A stretch of DNA of 64,000 nucleotides from Brevundimonas sp. SORGH_AS_0993 (GCF_030818545.1 NZ_JAUTAH010000001.1:1617001-1681000), one strand, 5' to 3'. Positions 45,511 to 55,028 are shown, numbered from the stretch's first letter. Notes: a model not told the origin generated them from the sequence alone. A program made the numbers and translations.

Positions 45511-46284
45511 TCACCCCGCGTACTTGGCTGCATCCTCGTCGGACACGTCCTCGTTGGAATAGACGGCGGACACGTCGTCCTCGGCGTCCAGGGCGTCCAG
45601 CAGTTTGAACAGGGTGCCCACGGCCTCGCCCGTCACCGGCACTTCCGACTGGGGCTTCCAGACGATGGCGGTGGACTTGGGGTCGCCCAGAACCTTGGAC
45701 ATGGCCTCGGCCACCTCGTTCAGGTCCTCGAAGGCGGTCCAGATGGTGTGGCCCGGCGCGTCCTCGTAGATGTCGGGCTTGACCAGATCGCTCTCGACGT
45801 CCTGGGCGCCAGCCTCGATGGCGGCCTCCATCACGGCGTCTTCCGAACCGGCTTCGGCGGCATAGGTGATCTTGCCGACCTTGTCCCACATGAAGGCGAC
45901 CGAATTCATCTCGCCCAGCGCGCCGCCGTTCTTCTTGAACGCCGTGCCGATGTTGGAGGCCGCGCGGTTGCGGTTGTCGGTCAGGGCCTCGACGATGATG
46001 CCCACGCCGCCCGGACCCCGCCCCTCGTAGCGGACCTCTTCCATCGTATCGACGTCGCCGCCGGCGGCCTTGTTGATGGCGCGCTGGATCACGTCCTTGG
46101 GCAGGCTTTCGGCCTTGGCGTTGTTGACCGCCAGGCGCAGGCGCGGGTTCGCCGCCGGATCGGGCAGGCCCGACTTGGCGGCGACGGTGATGTCGCGCGA
46201 CAGTTTGGAGAACAGCTTGGAGCGCTGCGCGTCGGCGCGCCCCTTGCGGTGCATGATGTTCTTGAATTTCGAGTGGCCGGCCAT
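45511..46284 (-). CDS. YebC/PmpR family DNA-binding regulator
   Basis: The 257-residue protein has the invariant N-terminus [20 protein letters not shown] followed by [20 protein letters not shown], then NVIQRA-type [20 protein letters not shown] and [20 protein letters not shown]. These are the YebC hallmarks. The family is reported to act as a regulator and in relief of ribosome stalling. It typically lies just upstream of ruvC, as here after an insertion of other genes. Confidence 0.95.
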   Translation of the reverse strand: MAGHSKFKNIMHRKGRADAQRSKLFSKLSRDITVAAKSGLPDPAANPRLRLAVNNAKAESLPKDVIQRAINKAAGGDVDTMEEVRYEGRGPGGVGIIVEALTDNRNRAASNIGTAFKKNGGALGEMNSVAFMWDKVGKITYAAEAGSEDAVMEAAIEAGAQDVESDLVKPDIYEDAPGHTIWTAFEDLNEVAEAMSKVLGDPKSTAIVWKPQSEVPVTGEAVGTLFKLLDALDAEDDVSAVYSNEDVSDEDAAKYAG

Positions 46285-46434
46285 GGGATCGTCTTCGAGA
46301 GTCTGAAACCTGAGGCGCGCCTCCTAGCTCATGCGCGGCGGGCTGTCACGATACGCTCTGGGGTTGGCCGAGGCGGGGGTGGAACCGCGACGCTTTGCGG
46401 GTATTGATCCTGAACCAGAGTACGGAGCCCAGTG

Positions 46435-46635
46435 ATGACCGCCGACGACACCATCTATGAAGCCGAAGGCTATATGGACGAGGACCTGCACGAGGCGGAC
46501 ATCGTCGAATGGTACGAAGCCCGCCCCGTCACCGTGCCCACGGCCGTGGCCGCGGGCGCCGTCGTCACCGCCTTCGCCCTGGGCGCCCTGACCGCCGTCG
46601 GCGTCCTCTTCCTGACCGGCCGCCTGGACGACTGA
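46435..46635 (+). CDS. Small hypothetical membrane protein
   Basis: The 66-residue protein (ATG at 46435, GGAG upstream) has an acidic N-terminal half (EAEGYMDEDLHEADIVEWYE) and one C-terminal transmembrane helix (TAVAAGAVVTAFALGALTAV followed by GVLFLTGRLDD). The family is not recognised. Stand-alone gene with its own ribosome site. Confidence 0.65.
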   Translation: MTADDTIYEAEGYMDEDLHEADIVEWYEARPVTVPTAVAAGAVVTAFALGALTAVGVLFLTGRLDD

Positions 46636-46678
46636 AGGCGCCCGCGTCTCGACGCCTCGCCCCGGCGCGGTCGCGGAC

Positions 46679-46960
46679 CTACGACGCCCCGGCAGGCTTG
46701 GCGGGCGGGGCGGGAGACGGCTTGGGAGCATCGACCGGAGGCGTCCAGTTCACCGGAATGGTGTTGAACGTCGTCCTGACGGAGCCGCCGCCGCCCACGG
46801 CAGGCTCGCGCAGCCACGCCTTGCGGGCCTCCGCCTGGGCGACCGAATCGAACGCCGAGCAATCCGCAGAGGACACGGAACTGTACCCCGCCTGGTTGAG
46901 CGCCGCCGCATAGCCGAGGCCATACGCCGCCTCCCGATCCCGCTGCGCTGTCGGCGTCGT
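46679..46960 (-). pseudogene. Truncated hypothetical gene fragment
   Basis: The minus-strand frame encodes RDREAAYGLGYAAALNQAGY followed by SSVSSADCSAFDSVAQAEAR, and ends with a Pro/Ala-rich tail (PPVDAPKPSPAPPAKPAGAS). No ATG, GTG or TTG is available in frame upstream of the GTG at 46876, although codons up to about 46960 look native, so the 5' end seems missing. It meets another truncated fragment head-to-head at about 46960. Family unknown. Confidence 0.4.
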
Positions 46961-47113
46961 GACGGCGCCTGGTCCTGCGACGACGACAGTTATGGCGATG
47001 GAGACGCAGAGGTGCGTTTCCAGAACCCCGCCAGCGGCCGCTACGATGTCTGGGTGGGCGTCCTGGGGACGACCGGCGCGAACGCCACGCTTCTGGTGAC
47101 GGAAACGCCCTGA
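46958..47113 (+). pseudogene. C-terminal fragment of a secreted-protein domain
   Basis: In the plus frame ending at the TGA at 47111-47113 the codons read DGAWSCDDDSYGDGDAEVRF followed by QNPASGRYDVWVGVLGTTGA and NATLLVTETP. This resembles the C-terminal beta domain of secreted alphaproteobacterial proteins (W-x-C-x-D-D ... SGRYDVWVG ... TE). No start or upstream coding part exists in the frame, so only a 3' remnant is left. Confidence 0.5.
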
Positions 47114-47119
47114 AGGCCG

Positions 47120-48091
47120 TCAAACGTCGTCGGCCAGACATGCGAGAGGAAGGTCCAGCCGCACGACCAGGCCGTTCGACGTCCAGTCCCGCGACAGGTC
47201 GCCGCGCAGTTGCAGGCGCACGGTTCGATCCAGCAGGTTGGTCCCGAACCCCGGCGTCATCGGCTTGTCGGGGTCGAGGACGTTCTTCTCGATCCAGCTG
47301 ACGACCAGATTCGTCTCATGCCGCAGCAGGATGATCTTCAGCCGCCCCTGGGGCTTGCTCAAGCCGCCGTACTTCACCGCATTGGTGACAAGCTCGTTCA
47401 GCACCATGGCCAGCGCCGTCACCGCCTTCTGCCCGATCTCGGCGTCGTCGCCCTCGATCGAGATTACGGCCCCGGTCTCCGCATAGGGTGCGGCCAGAGC
47501 CTCGATCAATCCCTTCACCGTCCGGGGCGCGGCGGGAACCTCCGAAGGGGTCAGCGGATGAATGAAGGCGATGGCGCGCCCCAGCCCGGCGATCCTCTGC
47601 CGAACGCTTTCGACATAGGGCCCCACCCCCTCTTGCTGGCGGGCGGAGAGATGCAACAGGCTGTCCACGACCGCGAACAGGTTCTTGATCCGGTGCGAAA
47701 GCTCGCGCGAGACCAGGGCGTTCTCGCGCCGCTCGCGCTCCCGGCGGGTCACGTCCTGCGACAGGGATTGCAGCGCGATGATCTCGCCCTCCGCGTTGCG
47801 GATCGGCGTGACGGAAACTTCCCAGCTCTTGAAGACGCCCTTTGCGGTGGGGCAGTCGGCGTTGAACCGCGCCACCCGTCCGGCCGCCGCCCGGGCGACG
47901 GCCCCGTGAACCAGATGCCGGCTTTCGCTGGGCCACAGCTCCGCCCAGGGGCGGCCCTTCACCTCGTCGAAGTCGTCGATCTGCATCAGGCACAGGCCGT
48001 CCACATCCATCCCGATCAGCCGCCCATCCAGACTGACGGTCTTCAGGCAATCGGTCACATGGATGTCGGGGGCAGGCGTTGCGTCGCTCAT
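47120..48091 (-). CDS. HWE-type sensor histidine kinase with PAS domain
   Basis: The 323-residue soluble kinase has an N-terminal PAS domain (SLDGRLIGMDVDGLCLMQID, FKSWEVSVTPIRNAEGEIIA). The H-box ELSHRIKNLFAVVDSLLHLS has the phosphorylated His in SHRIKN, and the catalytic part VTALAMVLNELVTNAVKYGG carries VVSWIEKN, the W-x-E motif of the HWE family. GFGTNLLDRTV replaces the usual G-box. HWE kinases serve light, stress and general stress-response signalling in alphaproteobacteria. No response regulator is adjacent, so it is an orphan. Confidence 0.9.
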   Translation of the reverse strand: MSDATPAPDIHVTDCLKTVSLDGRLIGMDVDGLCLMQIDDFDEVKGRPWAELWPSESRHLVHGAVARAAAGRVARFNADCPTAKGVFKSWEVSVTPIRNAEGEIIALQSLSQDVTRRERERRENALVSRELSHRIKNLFAVVDSLLHLSARQQEGVGPYVESVRQRIAGLGRAIAFIHPLTPSEVPAAPRTVKGLIEALAAPYAETGAVISIEGDDAEIGQKAVTALAMVLNELVTNAVKYGGLSKPQGRLKIILLRHETNLVVSWIEKNVLDPDKPMTPGFGTNLLDRTVRLQLRGDLSRDWTSNGLVVRLDLPLACLADDV

Positions 48092-48227
48092 GCGCTTCTT
48101 TTCGTTGCAAGGATGATTGGGCGCTAACTAAACAGTCCGCGTCCGTTAGGCCATCTTCGACGGCCCGCTTCCGTTGTAGGCCAGCGTCCCTCTTCGCCCT
48201 GGCGGGGGCCTGTGGCAATCCCGCCCG

Positions 48228-48662
48228 TCAATCCGCCTTCAGGTTCTCGACCACCGCGCGCAGGCGTTCGGGCAGGGGCTTGGGCCGGCGCGTCTCGGCG
48301 TCGACATAGACATGCACGAAATGGCCGATGGCGGCGGGGACGTCGACGCTGCGCTTGAAGACGGCGAAGCCGTAGGTGACGCTTGACGTGCCGATCTTGT
48401 CGACCTTGATCCCCACCTCGATCACGTCCGGAAACTTCAGCGACGAGGTGTAGCGACAGCCTGAATCGACCACCAGGCCGATGGACTCCGTCAGGGCGTC
48501 GGCGATCAGCAGGTGGGCGTTCACCGCCGAGTCGACGAACTCGTAGAATTTGGCGTTGTTGATGTGCCCGTACTGGTCGTTGTCGGCCCAGCGCGTCGAG
48601 ACCATGTGAAAGGCCTTGTAGGTCGCGCGGTGGGCCAGGGCGCCCTCGTCTCGTTTCGGCAT
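48228..48662 (-). CDS. Acyl-CoA thioesterase (4HBT hotdog)
   Basis: The 144-residue protein has the hotdog block STRWADNDQYGHINNAKFYE followed by FVDSAVNAHLL, with the catalytic Asp in RWADND and the H-I-N-N-A motif, and later RYTSSLKFPDVIEVGIKVDK. Length and motifs match the 4-hydroxybenzoyl-CoA thioesterase-like group. Monocistronic by position; the physiological substrate is unknown. Confidence 0.93.
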   Translation of the reverse strand: MPKRDEGALAHRATYKAFHMVSTRWADNDQYGHINNAKFYEFVDSAVNAHLLIADALTESIGLVVDSGCRYTSSLKFPDVIEVGIKVDKIGTSSVTYGFAVFKRSVDVPAAIGHFVHVYVDAETRRPKPLPERLRAVVENLKAD

Positions 48663-48812
48663 CGTCGTCTCCCTCGGCGACGCGAACCGTCGCTCTCGAT
48701 GCCGACGCTCTCGCTTGGACGACGTTAGGTCAAGCGCCTATCGGTAATGGCCGCGATCAAAAGGCACTGGCGATGGCCGGCGCGAAGCGTGAAACGCTCT
48801 CAGCGCAGCCCT

Positions 48813-50969
48813 TCAGAACCGCCGTGACAGTTGGACCCTGACGGTCCGGCCCAGCGGGTCGCGATCATCGCGGCCGTATCCCGGCACCGGCCGGCCGTCC
48901 GCCCGTCGGGCGCCGGGCCGGGCGTCGAACAGGTTTTCGATTTCCAGGACGATCTGTCCGCCGCCGGCCCGGCGCCCGGCCTGTTCCGAGTCTTGCGCCC
49001 GACGGCTGGACAGGGTGAAGGCGCCGCGCAGGCTGAACGTCGTCAGGCCCCGGATCAGGATGTCACCGGGAGCGTCCCCTTGCGCGAGACGAAGGCGATA
49101 GGCGGACCGCCATTTGGCCGAAACGCTCCCGATCCACCGCCCCCTGCTGGTGTCCAGAAAGAGGGCGCCCTCCCACCGGGGCTGGCCGCCGCCGGCCAGA
49201 GTATCGATCCGCGTCATGCCGTCGCCGAGATCGGCCCGGTCGCGCAATCGACGCACGGCGTTCAGGTTCAGGCCGATCCACTGGGTTTCTCCGGCGGCGT
49301 CCGTCGCCAGCGGCAAGGCCGCGTTCAGATTGAGCGTCAAGGTGCGGGTGTCGCTGGCGGACAGGTTGCACGGGCGCTGATCGATCATCGTCAGACGCCC
49401 TTCCGCATCGCGGATGAAGCGGTCGGGATAGGCCGCCTCCAGCGCCGGTGTGGGCGTCGTCAGCACGGTGACGCCGTCCTCGCCCGTCGTTTGGTCATAG
49501 ACCAGCCCCAGAAGGACGCCGCTCGCCATATAGGGGCCTGCGCTCAGTTCCAGAATCACCGACCGGGTCTCGACGTCTCGCAGCGCGGGATCGCCTCCGC
49601 GAATCGGAACGACCTGGACGGCTTCGCCTCGCGCCAGGTCGAAGACGGTCACGGGTTCGCCATAGACGACGGGCGCGTATCGCTGCTGCACGGAGGGCGG
49701 TTGGCGATCCGTCTTCAGCCGCGCCTCGAAGCGAAGACGATCCAGCGGCGACCACGCCAGCGCGGCGTTCAGCGCCTGGCCGCCGCCGACGGCGCCGCCC
49801 AGCGAGAGGCTGGTCTCGCCCAGGCCGAACGGCCCCTCCTCTTCCGGCGCGATCCTTCGGGTCAGGGGAATGGTCACGCCGCCGGTCATTCGGGCGGTCC
49901 AGGTCTCCGTGCCCGCCGCGCCCGCCGGTTCCGACGATCCGCCCTCGCCGCTTCTTCCCGCCTCGGTCGCGGACAGGGTCAGATTGGCGCGCAGGTCGCC
50001 GCCGGGCAGGGTCAGGAGGATTCGGCTGGCCGATCCGCTTGCGTCGATCGATCGGAGCGTCTGTCGCGTTTCGGAAAGGCCGGTCTGTCTGGACGCGGCC
50101 ACGTCCAGTTTCAGCATCAGTTGCGTATTCCAGCCGCCGACCTCTCCCGACAGACCCAGGGCGGCGGCCACGGTGTTCGTCCGCGCGCCGTATCGCACGA
50201 CGTCCTGGTTCAGGACCGTGACGGAGGTGGTTTCCGCCTGGCGCAGATCGGCGCGGAAACTGGACGACCAGGCGCCGACCGGGCGTATGGCCGCCAGGTT
50301 CAGGGCGGCGCCGCGTGCGCCGGGCAGCAGCGTGACCAGATCGTCGCCCGGCGTGCGCAGGGTGTATCCCTCGCGCTCGCGGACCCTCAGGGCCGTCGTC
50401 GAACTCACGTCGATTCCGGCCGTCAGGGCCGACTGGTCGGCCAGGGCCGCATAGCGCCCCTGGGCCTGAAGGCGCAGGCTTCCCGGATCGGTCGGTCCGC
50501 CCGCCTCGACCTGGCCCGTCGTCGTCTTGAACCGCCGCTCCAGCACCAGGTTCAACACCCGCCGTCCCGTGTCTTCGCCATAGAGGCCGGCCGCGCCGCG
50601 GGGCAGAACCTCCAGCCGGGCCAGCGCCTCGGGCGGAAAGCGGGTGAAGATCGAAGGGTCGGCCACCTTGCGGCCGTTGATGACCAGAACCGGCGGTTCG
50701 CGCTCGCCCAGGCGTTCGGAAACGCGCCCGACGACCTCGGCGATGTCCTGGGCGGCCAGGGCGTCGATGGCGGCGGGGTCATACGCCCGCTCGGGCGCGG
50801 CCAGGGCGCCGCCGCGACGCGCCGACACCTCCACGTCGTCCAGAACGACGACCGGCGGCGCATCCGCCTGCGCCTGGGGCGGCGCACCCGAAAGGACGAC
50901 CGCCAGGACGGTCGGGATCGACGGAACCATCGAAGACATCAACCCGGCAAGCAGGGCGCCGAACGACAT
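48813..50969 (-). CDS. TonB-dependent receptor-like outer-membrane protein
   Basis: The ~718-residue protein has an N-terminal hydrophobic leader (MSFGALLAGLMSSMVPSIPT followed by VLAVVLSGAPPQAQA) and the TonB-box-like VVLDDVEVSARRG. An abbreviated plug contains AAQDIAEVVGRVSERLGERE, VLVINGRKVADPSIFTRFPP and RLEVLPRGAAGLYGEDTGRR. The barrel ends with Phe (RTVRVQLSRRF). The plug lacks the usual GRGxxxxxxxIDG pattern, so this is a divergent branch. ATG 50969 is chosen; a GTG at 51008 is possible. It follows a small secreted-protein gene by 44 bp and may be cotranscribed with it. Confidence 0.78.
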   Translation of the reverse strand: MSFGALLAGLMSSMVPSIPTVLAVVLSGAPPQAQADAPPVVVLDDVEVSARRGGALAAPERAYDPAAIDALAAQDIAEVVGRVSERLGEREPPVLVINGRKVADPSIFTRFPPEALARLEVLPRGAAGLYGEDTGRRVLNLVLERRFKTTTGQVEAGGPTDPGSLRLQAQGRYAALADQSALTAGIDVSSTTALRVREREGYTLRTPGDDLVTLLPGARGAALNLAAIRPVGAWSSSFRADLRQAETTSVTVLNQDVVRYGARTNTVAAALGLSGEVGGWNTQLMLKLDVAASRQTGLSETRQTLRSIDASGSASRILLTLPGGDLRANLTLSATEAGRSGEGGSSEPAGAAGTETWTARMTGGVTIPLTRRIAPEEEGPFGLGETSLSLGGAVGGGQALNAALAWSPLDRLRFEARLKTDRQPPSVQQRYAPVVYGEPVTVFDLARGEAVQVVPIRGGDPALRDVETRSVILELSAGPYMASGVLLGLVYDQTTGEDGVTVLTTPTPALEAAYPDRFIRDAEGRLTMIDQRPCNLSASDTRTLTLNLNAALPLATDAAGETQWIGLNLNAVRRLRDRADLGDGMTRIDTLAGGGQPRWEGALFLDTSRGRWIGSVSAKWRSAYRLRLAQGDAPGDILIRGLTTFSLRGAFTLSSRRAQDSEQAGRRAGGGQIVLEIENLFDARPGARRADGRPVPGYGRDDRDPLGRTVRVQLSRRF

Positions 50970-51013
50970 CGACGGGGCGCAGGTCGCGCCCCGTCGATGC
51001 GCCCGCACCGGAA

Positions 51014-51457
51014 TCAGAAGCCCGAGATCGTATAGGTGACGCTGAAATCGCCCGTGGTCGAGTTCGAACTGGTGATCTGCGAGGTGCAGGTCGCCGTCGT
51101 GCCCCCGCTGGCGCCGCGAGACTGGGCGTTGCTGGAGAAGGTGTAACGCTTTCTCTGAGAGTTATAGACGGCCTGGGCGGTGAAAAAGCAGCCGAGTCTC
51201 GTGGTGGTGCCTTGATATGTCGCGTTGGCGGTTAAGTTCGGATTTGAACTAGTATTCTGATGGGCGCCGTATCCAGTGTCTCCAGCAGAGATTGGGCTGT
51301 CCGGGTAACTAACGTTGTAATTCGACGTCGTAACCGATTGCTCGTCGCTCGACATATTCTTGAACGTCGCCGTCAAGGTTCCGGCTGAAGCCGATCCTGC
51401 GGAGACAAACAGGACGGCGGACGCCGCAGCGCCGACGAACATTAGGGTGGATTTCAT
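51014..51457 (-). CDS. Small secreted protein of unknown family
   Basis: The ATG at 51457 gives 147 residues with a clear signal peptide (MKSTLMFVGAAASAVLFVSA followed by GSASAG). The mature part is Ser/Thr/Asn-rich and beta-type (TLTATFKNMSSDEQSVTTSN, TATCTSQITSSNSTTGDFSV) with two Cys residues (LGCFF, ATCTS) likely to pair. Codon use is more AT-rich than its neighbours. Its position before the TBDR-like gene suggests a surface or periplasmic partner; function unknown. Confidence 0.72.
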   Translation of the reverse strand: MKSTLMFVGAAASAVLFVSAGSASAGTLTATFKNMSSDEQSVTTSNYNVSYPDSPISAGDTGYGAHQNTSSNPNLTANATYQGTTTRLGCFFTAQAVYNSQRKRYTFSSNAQSRGASGGTTATCTSQITSSNSTTGDFSVTYTISGF

Positions 51458-51675
51458 CGTGATGTTCCCTTGGCGGCGGGTGATTTGAAAGACGCGATAG
51501 CGACCGCCGAGCACGACCTTGCCCCACACCCCAAGCGCGAGTCTCCGATCAACTCTCGCGTGATCCAAAATAAACCGGCCCGCTCGTCATCACCCCTTAG
51601 CATTCGAATCGCAACTATGGGTTTTCGAATGAAGCGACTTCCGATTTCGGCCGAATCCTTTCGAACAGGTGCTAA
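51458..51675. other. AT-rich divergent intergenic region
   Basis: Some 218 bp separate two oppositely oriented accessory genes. The stretch is AT-rich relative to the rest of the window, and promoters for both genes are expected here. No specific operator or RNA was recognised. Confidence 0.5.
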
Positions 51676-52386
51676 ATGTCCAACGTCACAAACGTCTCCA
51701 CCGGCCCGTCTGCGGCATCGCTGGGCTCGGCGGGTGCGACCGAGCGGGGGGACGTCGATCCCAAATTCAAGGCGATCATCGATACGCTCAATGACGAAAG
51801 CGGAGCGGTCAGTGTGGCGGACAAAGCGGCCGCTTTGGCTGAATATCGCAAGACATCGAAAAATCTCTTTACCGCAAACCAAGCAACAAAAGATTATGCG
51901 ACCAAGGGCATAAGCTCATCTTCTTTTCTGTCCCAAAGCACCTCCCTTCGTCATGAGGTATTCGAGATGAGTTATTCGAGTTCTGTCGATGACGCTCGGC
52001 CATCGTCAGAAAGACTTCAGGCGCTCCTGAATGCCTTTGATCGGCTCTCTGAGGACGAGAAGATCATGTTTGCGTCGGCAGGCAGTTCGACGCCCGAAGT
52101 GTGGCGCGCGAAGACCGAAGCCATGATGAAAATGCAGAAGGGCCTGGAAGACGCGCGGGCGAGCGGCGAACTGGGTTTCGACGGCAAGCCGACCGGCAAG
52201 GCCAGCGCCGCCCTCCAACTTCTGCTGGAGGCCGCCGACAGCTTCGACAAGGTGAACCAGGGCGACCCCGAGGCGGTCAAGGCCTGGGCCGAACGGTTCA
52301 ACGACCAGATGTCCGCCGCCGACCGATCCTCCGCCTACCGCATCGACCTCTCCGACGAGGCCAAGGCCTATATGAATCGGCAATAG
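51676..52386 (+). CDS. Hypothetical protein with mixed base composition
   Basis: The 236-residue product has no signal peptide or transmembrane helix and no motif I recognise. It seems largely helical (ERLQALLNAFDRLSEDEKIM, MMKMQKGLEDARASGELGFD, ASAALQLLLEAADSFDKVNQ). The first half of the gene uses AT-rich codons (for example around 51840-51990) whereas the second half has the normal GC-rich usage, as if two sources were joined. The C-terminal YRIDLSDEAKAYMNRQ is polar. Possibly acquired; function unknown. Confidence 0.7.
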   Translation: MSNVTNVSTGPSAASLGSAGATERGDVDPKFKAIIDTLNDESGAVSVADKAAALAEYRKTSKNLFTANQATKDYATKGISSSSFLSQSTSLRHEVFEMSYSSSVDDARPSSERLQALLNAFDRLSEDEKIMFASAGSSTPEVWRAKTEAMMKMQKGLEDARASGELGFDGKPTGKASAALQLLLEAADSFDKVNQGDPEAVKAWAERFNDQMSAADRSSAYRIDLSDEAKAYMNRQ

Positions 52387-52526
52387 AGGGGCGATCCGTC
52401 TTCGGCGTCGGCTCCCGCCGCTCGGGTTTTCGCCGACGTTGCGTCAAGCGCCTGTCGCCGGGCCGAGGATCCGCCTCCGGTCCCGTCGTGATGCACGCCT
52501 TTGAAGGTCCGCACCGCTCAGGCGCC

Positions 52527-55028
52527 TCAATTCGCCGCCGGCCTCGGCGGCGCGTTCTTCACATACTGGTCCAGCCAGCGGGTCATTTCCCACAGCGTAT
52601 GGCCCACCGATTCCCGCGCCCGGTATCCATGCGCCTCCAGCGGCAGGGTGACGTAGCGGGCCGTGGCCCCCAGCCCCTTCAGCGCCGCATAGAACCGTTC
52701 GGACTGGATCGGGAAGGTGCCGGAGTTGTCGTCCGCCTCGCCGTGGATCAGCAGGATCGGCTCGTTCAGCTTGTCCGCATAGGTGAAGGGCGACATCTGA
52801 GTATACACCTCGGTCGCCTCCCAATAGTTGCGCTGCTCGGACTGGAAGCCGAACGGCGTCAGCGTCCGGTTATAGGCGCCCGACCGTGCGATCCCCGTCC
52901 GGAACAGATCGGTGTGGACCAAGAGGTTCGCGGTCATGAAGGCGCCGTAGCTGTGGCCCCCGACGGCGATCCGGTCACGGTCCGCCACCCCCATCCGCAC
53001 CACCGCGTCCACGGCGGCCTGGGCGTCGGCCGTCAGTTGCTGAACATAGGTGTCGTTCGGCTCGGCCCCGTCCTTGCCGATGATGGGCATGGAGGGGTTG
53101 TCAAAGATCGCATAGCCTTGCGTCAGCAGAAACAGATGGCTGGACCCGCCCGGCCGCACGAAGCGGTTCTGCACGTCCACCGTCTGGCCCGCCACCGCCG
53201 CATCGGTGAACTCGGCCGGATAGGCCCACATCAGCATCGGCAACGGCCCGTCGCGGTCCTTGTCGTAGCCGGCGGGCAGATACAGCGTCCCCGACAGCTT
53301 GACCCCGTCCGCCCGCTCATAGGTCACAAGCTGGCGCGTCGCCCCGGCCAGTTGCGGCGCCGGATCGGGGAAGTTGGTCAAGGCCGTGGTCTGGCCCGTG
53401 ATCAGGTCGCGGATCTGCAGGTTGGGCGGATCCAGCCGCGTCTCGCGCTGCGTCACCACCCGCTTGCCGTCCGCGTCCAGGAAACCGACCACGAACTCAT
53501 AGTCCGTATTGGCCGAGGTCCACAGGCGCTGGCTCTGTCCCGTCGCCGGGTCCAGGGCGGCCAGGAAGGGGAACTCGCCCTGCGGCGTGGCGCCGGCCCC
53601 CTGCATCAGGATTTTGCCATCAGGGGTGAAGCGCATCACCGACCGGCCCGCCGCATTGGGCTGCATCACCGGCTGGCCCGGATTGTCGTAGCGGGCCTGA
53701 TAGTTCCGCTCCAGCAGCACCCGCCCCTGACCGGGGTTGGACGGATCGACCACGAACCGCGTCTCGTGCCGGGTGTTGAACCAGCGGCTGTTGACGATGG
53801 CCAGGTCGTCCTTGCCCCACTGGACGCCGCCGAACCGTTCCTTCAGGTCGATCAGCGTGACCGGCTCGCTCGTGAACGGGGCCGCCTGCATGAAGACCCG
53901 GTCGCGGAACTCGGCCGCCTTGCGGATGTCGCCGCCGTCCAGCGCCTCCACCCAGGTCAGGGTCGCCGGCGCATCGGCGCGCCAGCCGACCGAGCGCGGC
54001 CCCGGCGCCACGGCGTCGAAGGCGGTCGGCACGTCGTCCCTCAGCGGCAGATCGGCCACCGTCTTCACCACCCGCCCGTTCAGGTCCGTCACCCGGATGT
54101 CGGTTGGGAACAGGTCGTCCGGCACCGCATAGGAATAGGGCCGCTTGGCGATCTCATGCAGGATATATTTGCCGTCCGGCGAGACCGAGGCGTCCAGATA
54201 GACGGCCGGCGCCCCGATCGTCCGCGCACGGCCATTCAGCGGAACCAGGGTCAGCTGGCTGGTGAAATAGTGATCGAACAGGGCCTCGTCGCCCGGGTTC
54301 GACAGCAGGTCCTGATAAGTCCGAACCGGCGCCGCGCGTCCGGCCGTCTCCTCGATGTTCGGCCCCGTCGGCGCCGTCGTCACGTCGGGCGCCGGCCCGC
54401 GTCCGGCAGGCACCGCCTCGACCAGCAGGCCCGAACTGTCGGGCAGCCATTCATACCCCGACCCGCCCGTCATATTGACCACCGGATCGGTCAGCTTCCT
54501 CGCCCGCGCCGAGGCCACGTCCACGACCCACAGCTCCAGCCCCGTCGGCCGGTCCAGCACGAAGGCCAGCGACCTGGCGTCCGGCGAAAAGCGCGGGGCC
54601 GTGAACCGCGCGCCGCTGGGCAGGGCGACGACGCGAGGCCGCCCCCCGTCCACCGCCTGCAGGCTCAACCCCGTCAGCCAGGACACCCGGCTCTCGGCCG
54701 GTCCGTTGTTCCGGGGATTGATCCGCGTCCCCGCCAGCCGCAGCATCGGCTCGGCCAGCGCCTTGATGCCGGGCAGGTTCGACCTGTCCATCAGCACCAG
54801 CGTCTTGCGATCCGGGCTCAGCATCGACGACGGCGTCGGCTTGGCGTCCAGGATGTCCGCGATCGGCTGCGGCGGCTGCTGATAGACCACCGGCCCCGAC
54901 GCCGACGGCGCCGCGCTTTGGCCCCCCGCAAGGGGGGCGGCCGTACTTTGAGCCAGAGCCGCTTGCGCCACGCCGCTCAGCAACACCGTCGTCAGCACAA
55001 GCCCGGCGCCACGTTTCCGCATCGTCAT
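52527..55028 (-). CDS. Secreted S9 family peptidase (prolyl oligopeptidase fold)
   Basis: The ~833-residue enzyme has a signal peptide (MTMRKRGAGLVLTTVLLSGV followed by AQAALAQS), a propeller domain (FSPDARSLAFVLDRPTGLEL, PDGKYILHEIAKRPYSYAVP) and a C-terminal hydrolase domain with VGGHSYGAFMTANLLVHTDL (nucleophile Ser), LLIHGEADDNSGTFPIQSER (Asp) and PLEAHGYRARESVGHTLW (His). Length and layout match periplasmic dipeptidyl or acylaminoacyl peptidases of the glutamyl endopeptidase-like S9 group. The ATG at 55028 is used; TTG 55046 and ATG 55022 are alternatives. Confidence 0.93.
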   Translation of the reverse strand: MTMRKRGAGLVLTTVLLSGVAQAALAQSTAAPLAGGQSAAPSASGPVVYQQPPQPIADILDAKPTPSSMLSPDRKTLVLMDRSNLPGIKALAEPMLRLAGTRINPRNNGPAESRVSWLTGLSLQAVDGGRPRVVALPSGARFTAPRFSPDARSLAFVLDRPTGLELWVVDVASARARKLTDPVVNMTGGSGYEWLPDSSGLLVEAVPAGRGPAPDVTTAPTGPNIEETAGRAAPVRTYQDLLSNPGDEALFDHYFTSQLTLVPLNGRARTIGAPAVYLDASVSPDGKYILHEIAKRPYSYAVPDDLFPTDIRVTDLNGRVVKTVADLPLRDDVPTAFDAVAPGPRSVGWRADAPATLTWVEALDGGDIRKAAEFRDRVFMQAAPFTSEPVTLIDLKERFGGVQWGKDDLAIVNSRWFNTRHETRFVVDPSNPGQGRVLLERNYQARYDNPGQPVMQPNAAGRSVMRFTPDGKILMQGAGATPQGEFPFLAALDPATGQSQRLWTSANTDYEFVVGFLDADGKRVVTQRETRLDPPNLQIRDLITGQTTALTNFPDPAPQLAGATRQLVTYERADGVKLSGTLYLPAGYDKDRDGPLPMLMWAYPAEFTDAAVAGQTVDVQNRFVRPGGSSHLFLLTQGYAIFDNPSMPIIGKDGAEPNDTYVQQLTADAQAAVDAVVRMGVADRDRIAVGGHSYGAFMTANLLVHTDLFRTGIARSGAYNRTLTPFGFQSEQRNYWEATEVYTQMSPFTYADKLNEPILLIHGEADDNSGTFPIQSERFYAALKGLGATARYVTLPLEAHGYRARESVGHTLWEMTRWLDQYVKNAPPRPAAN

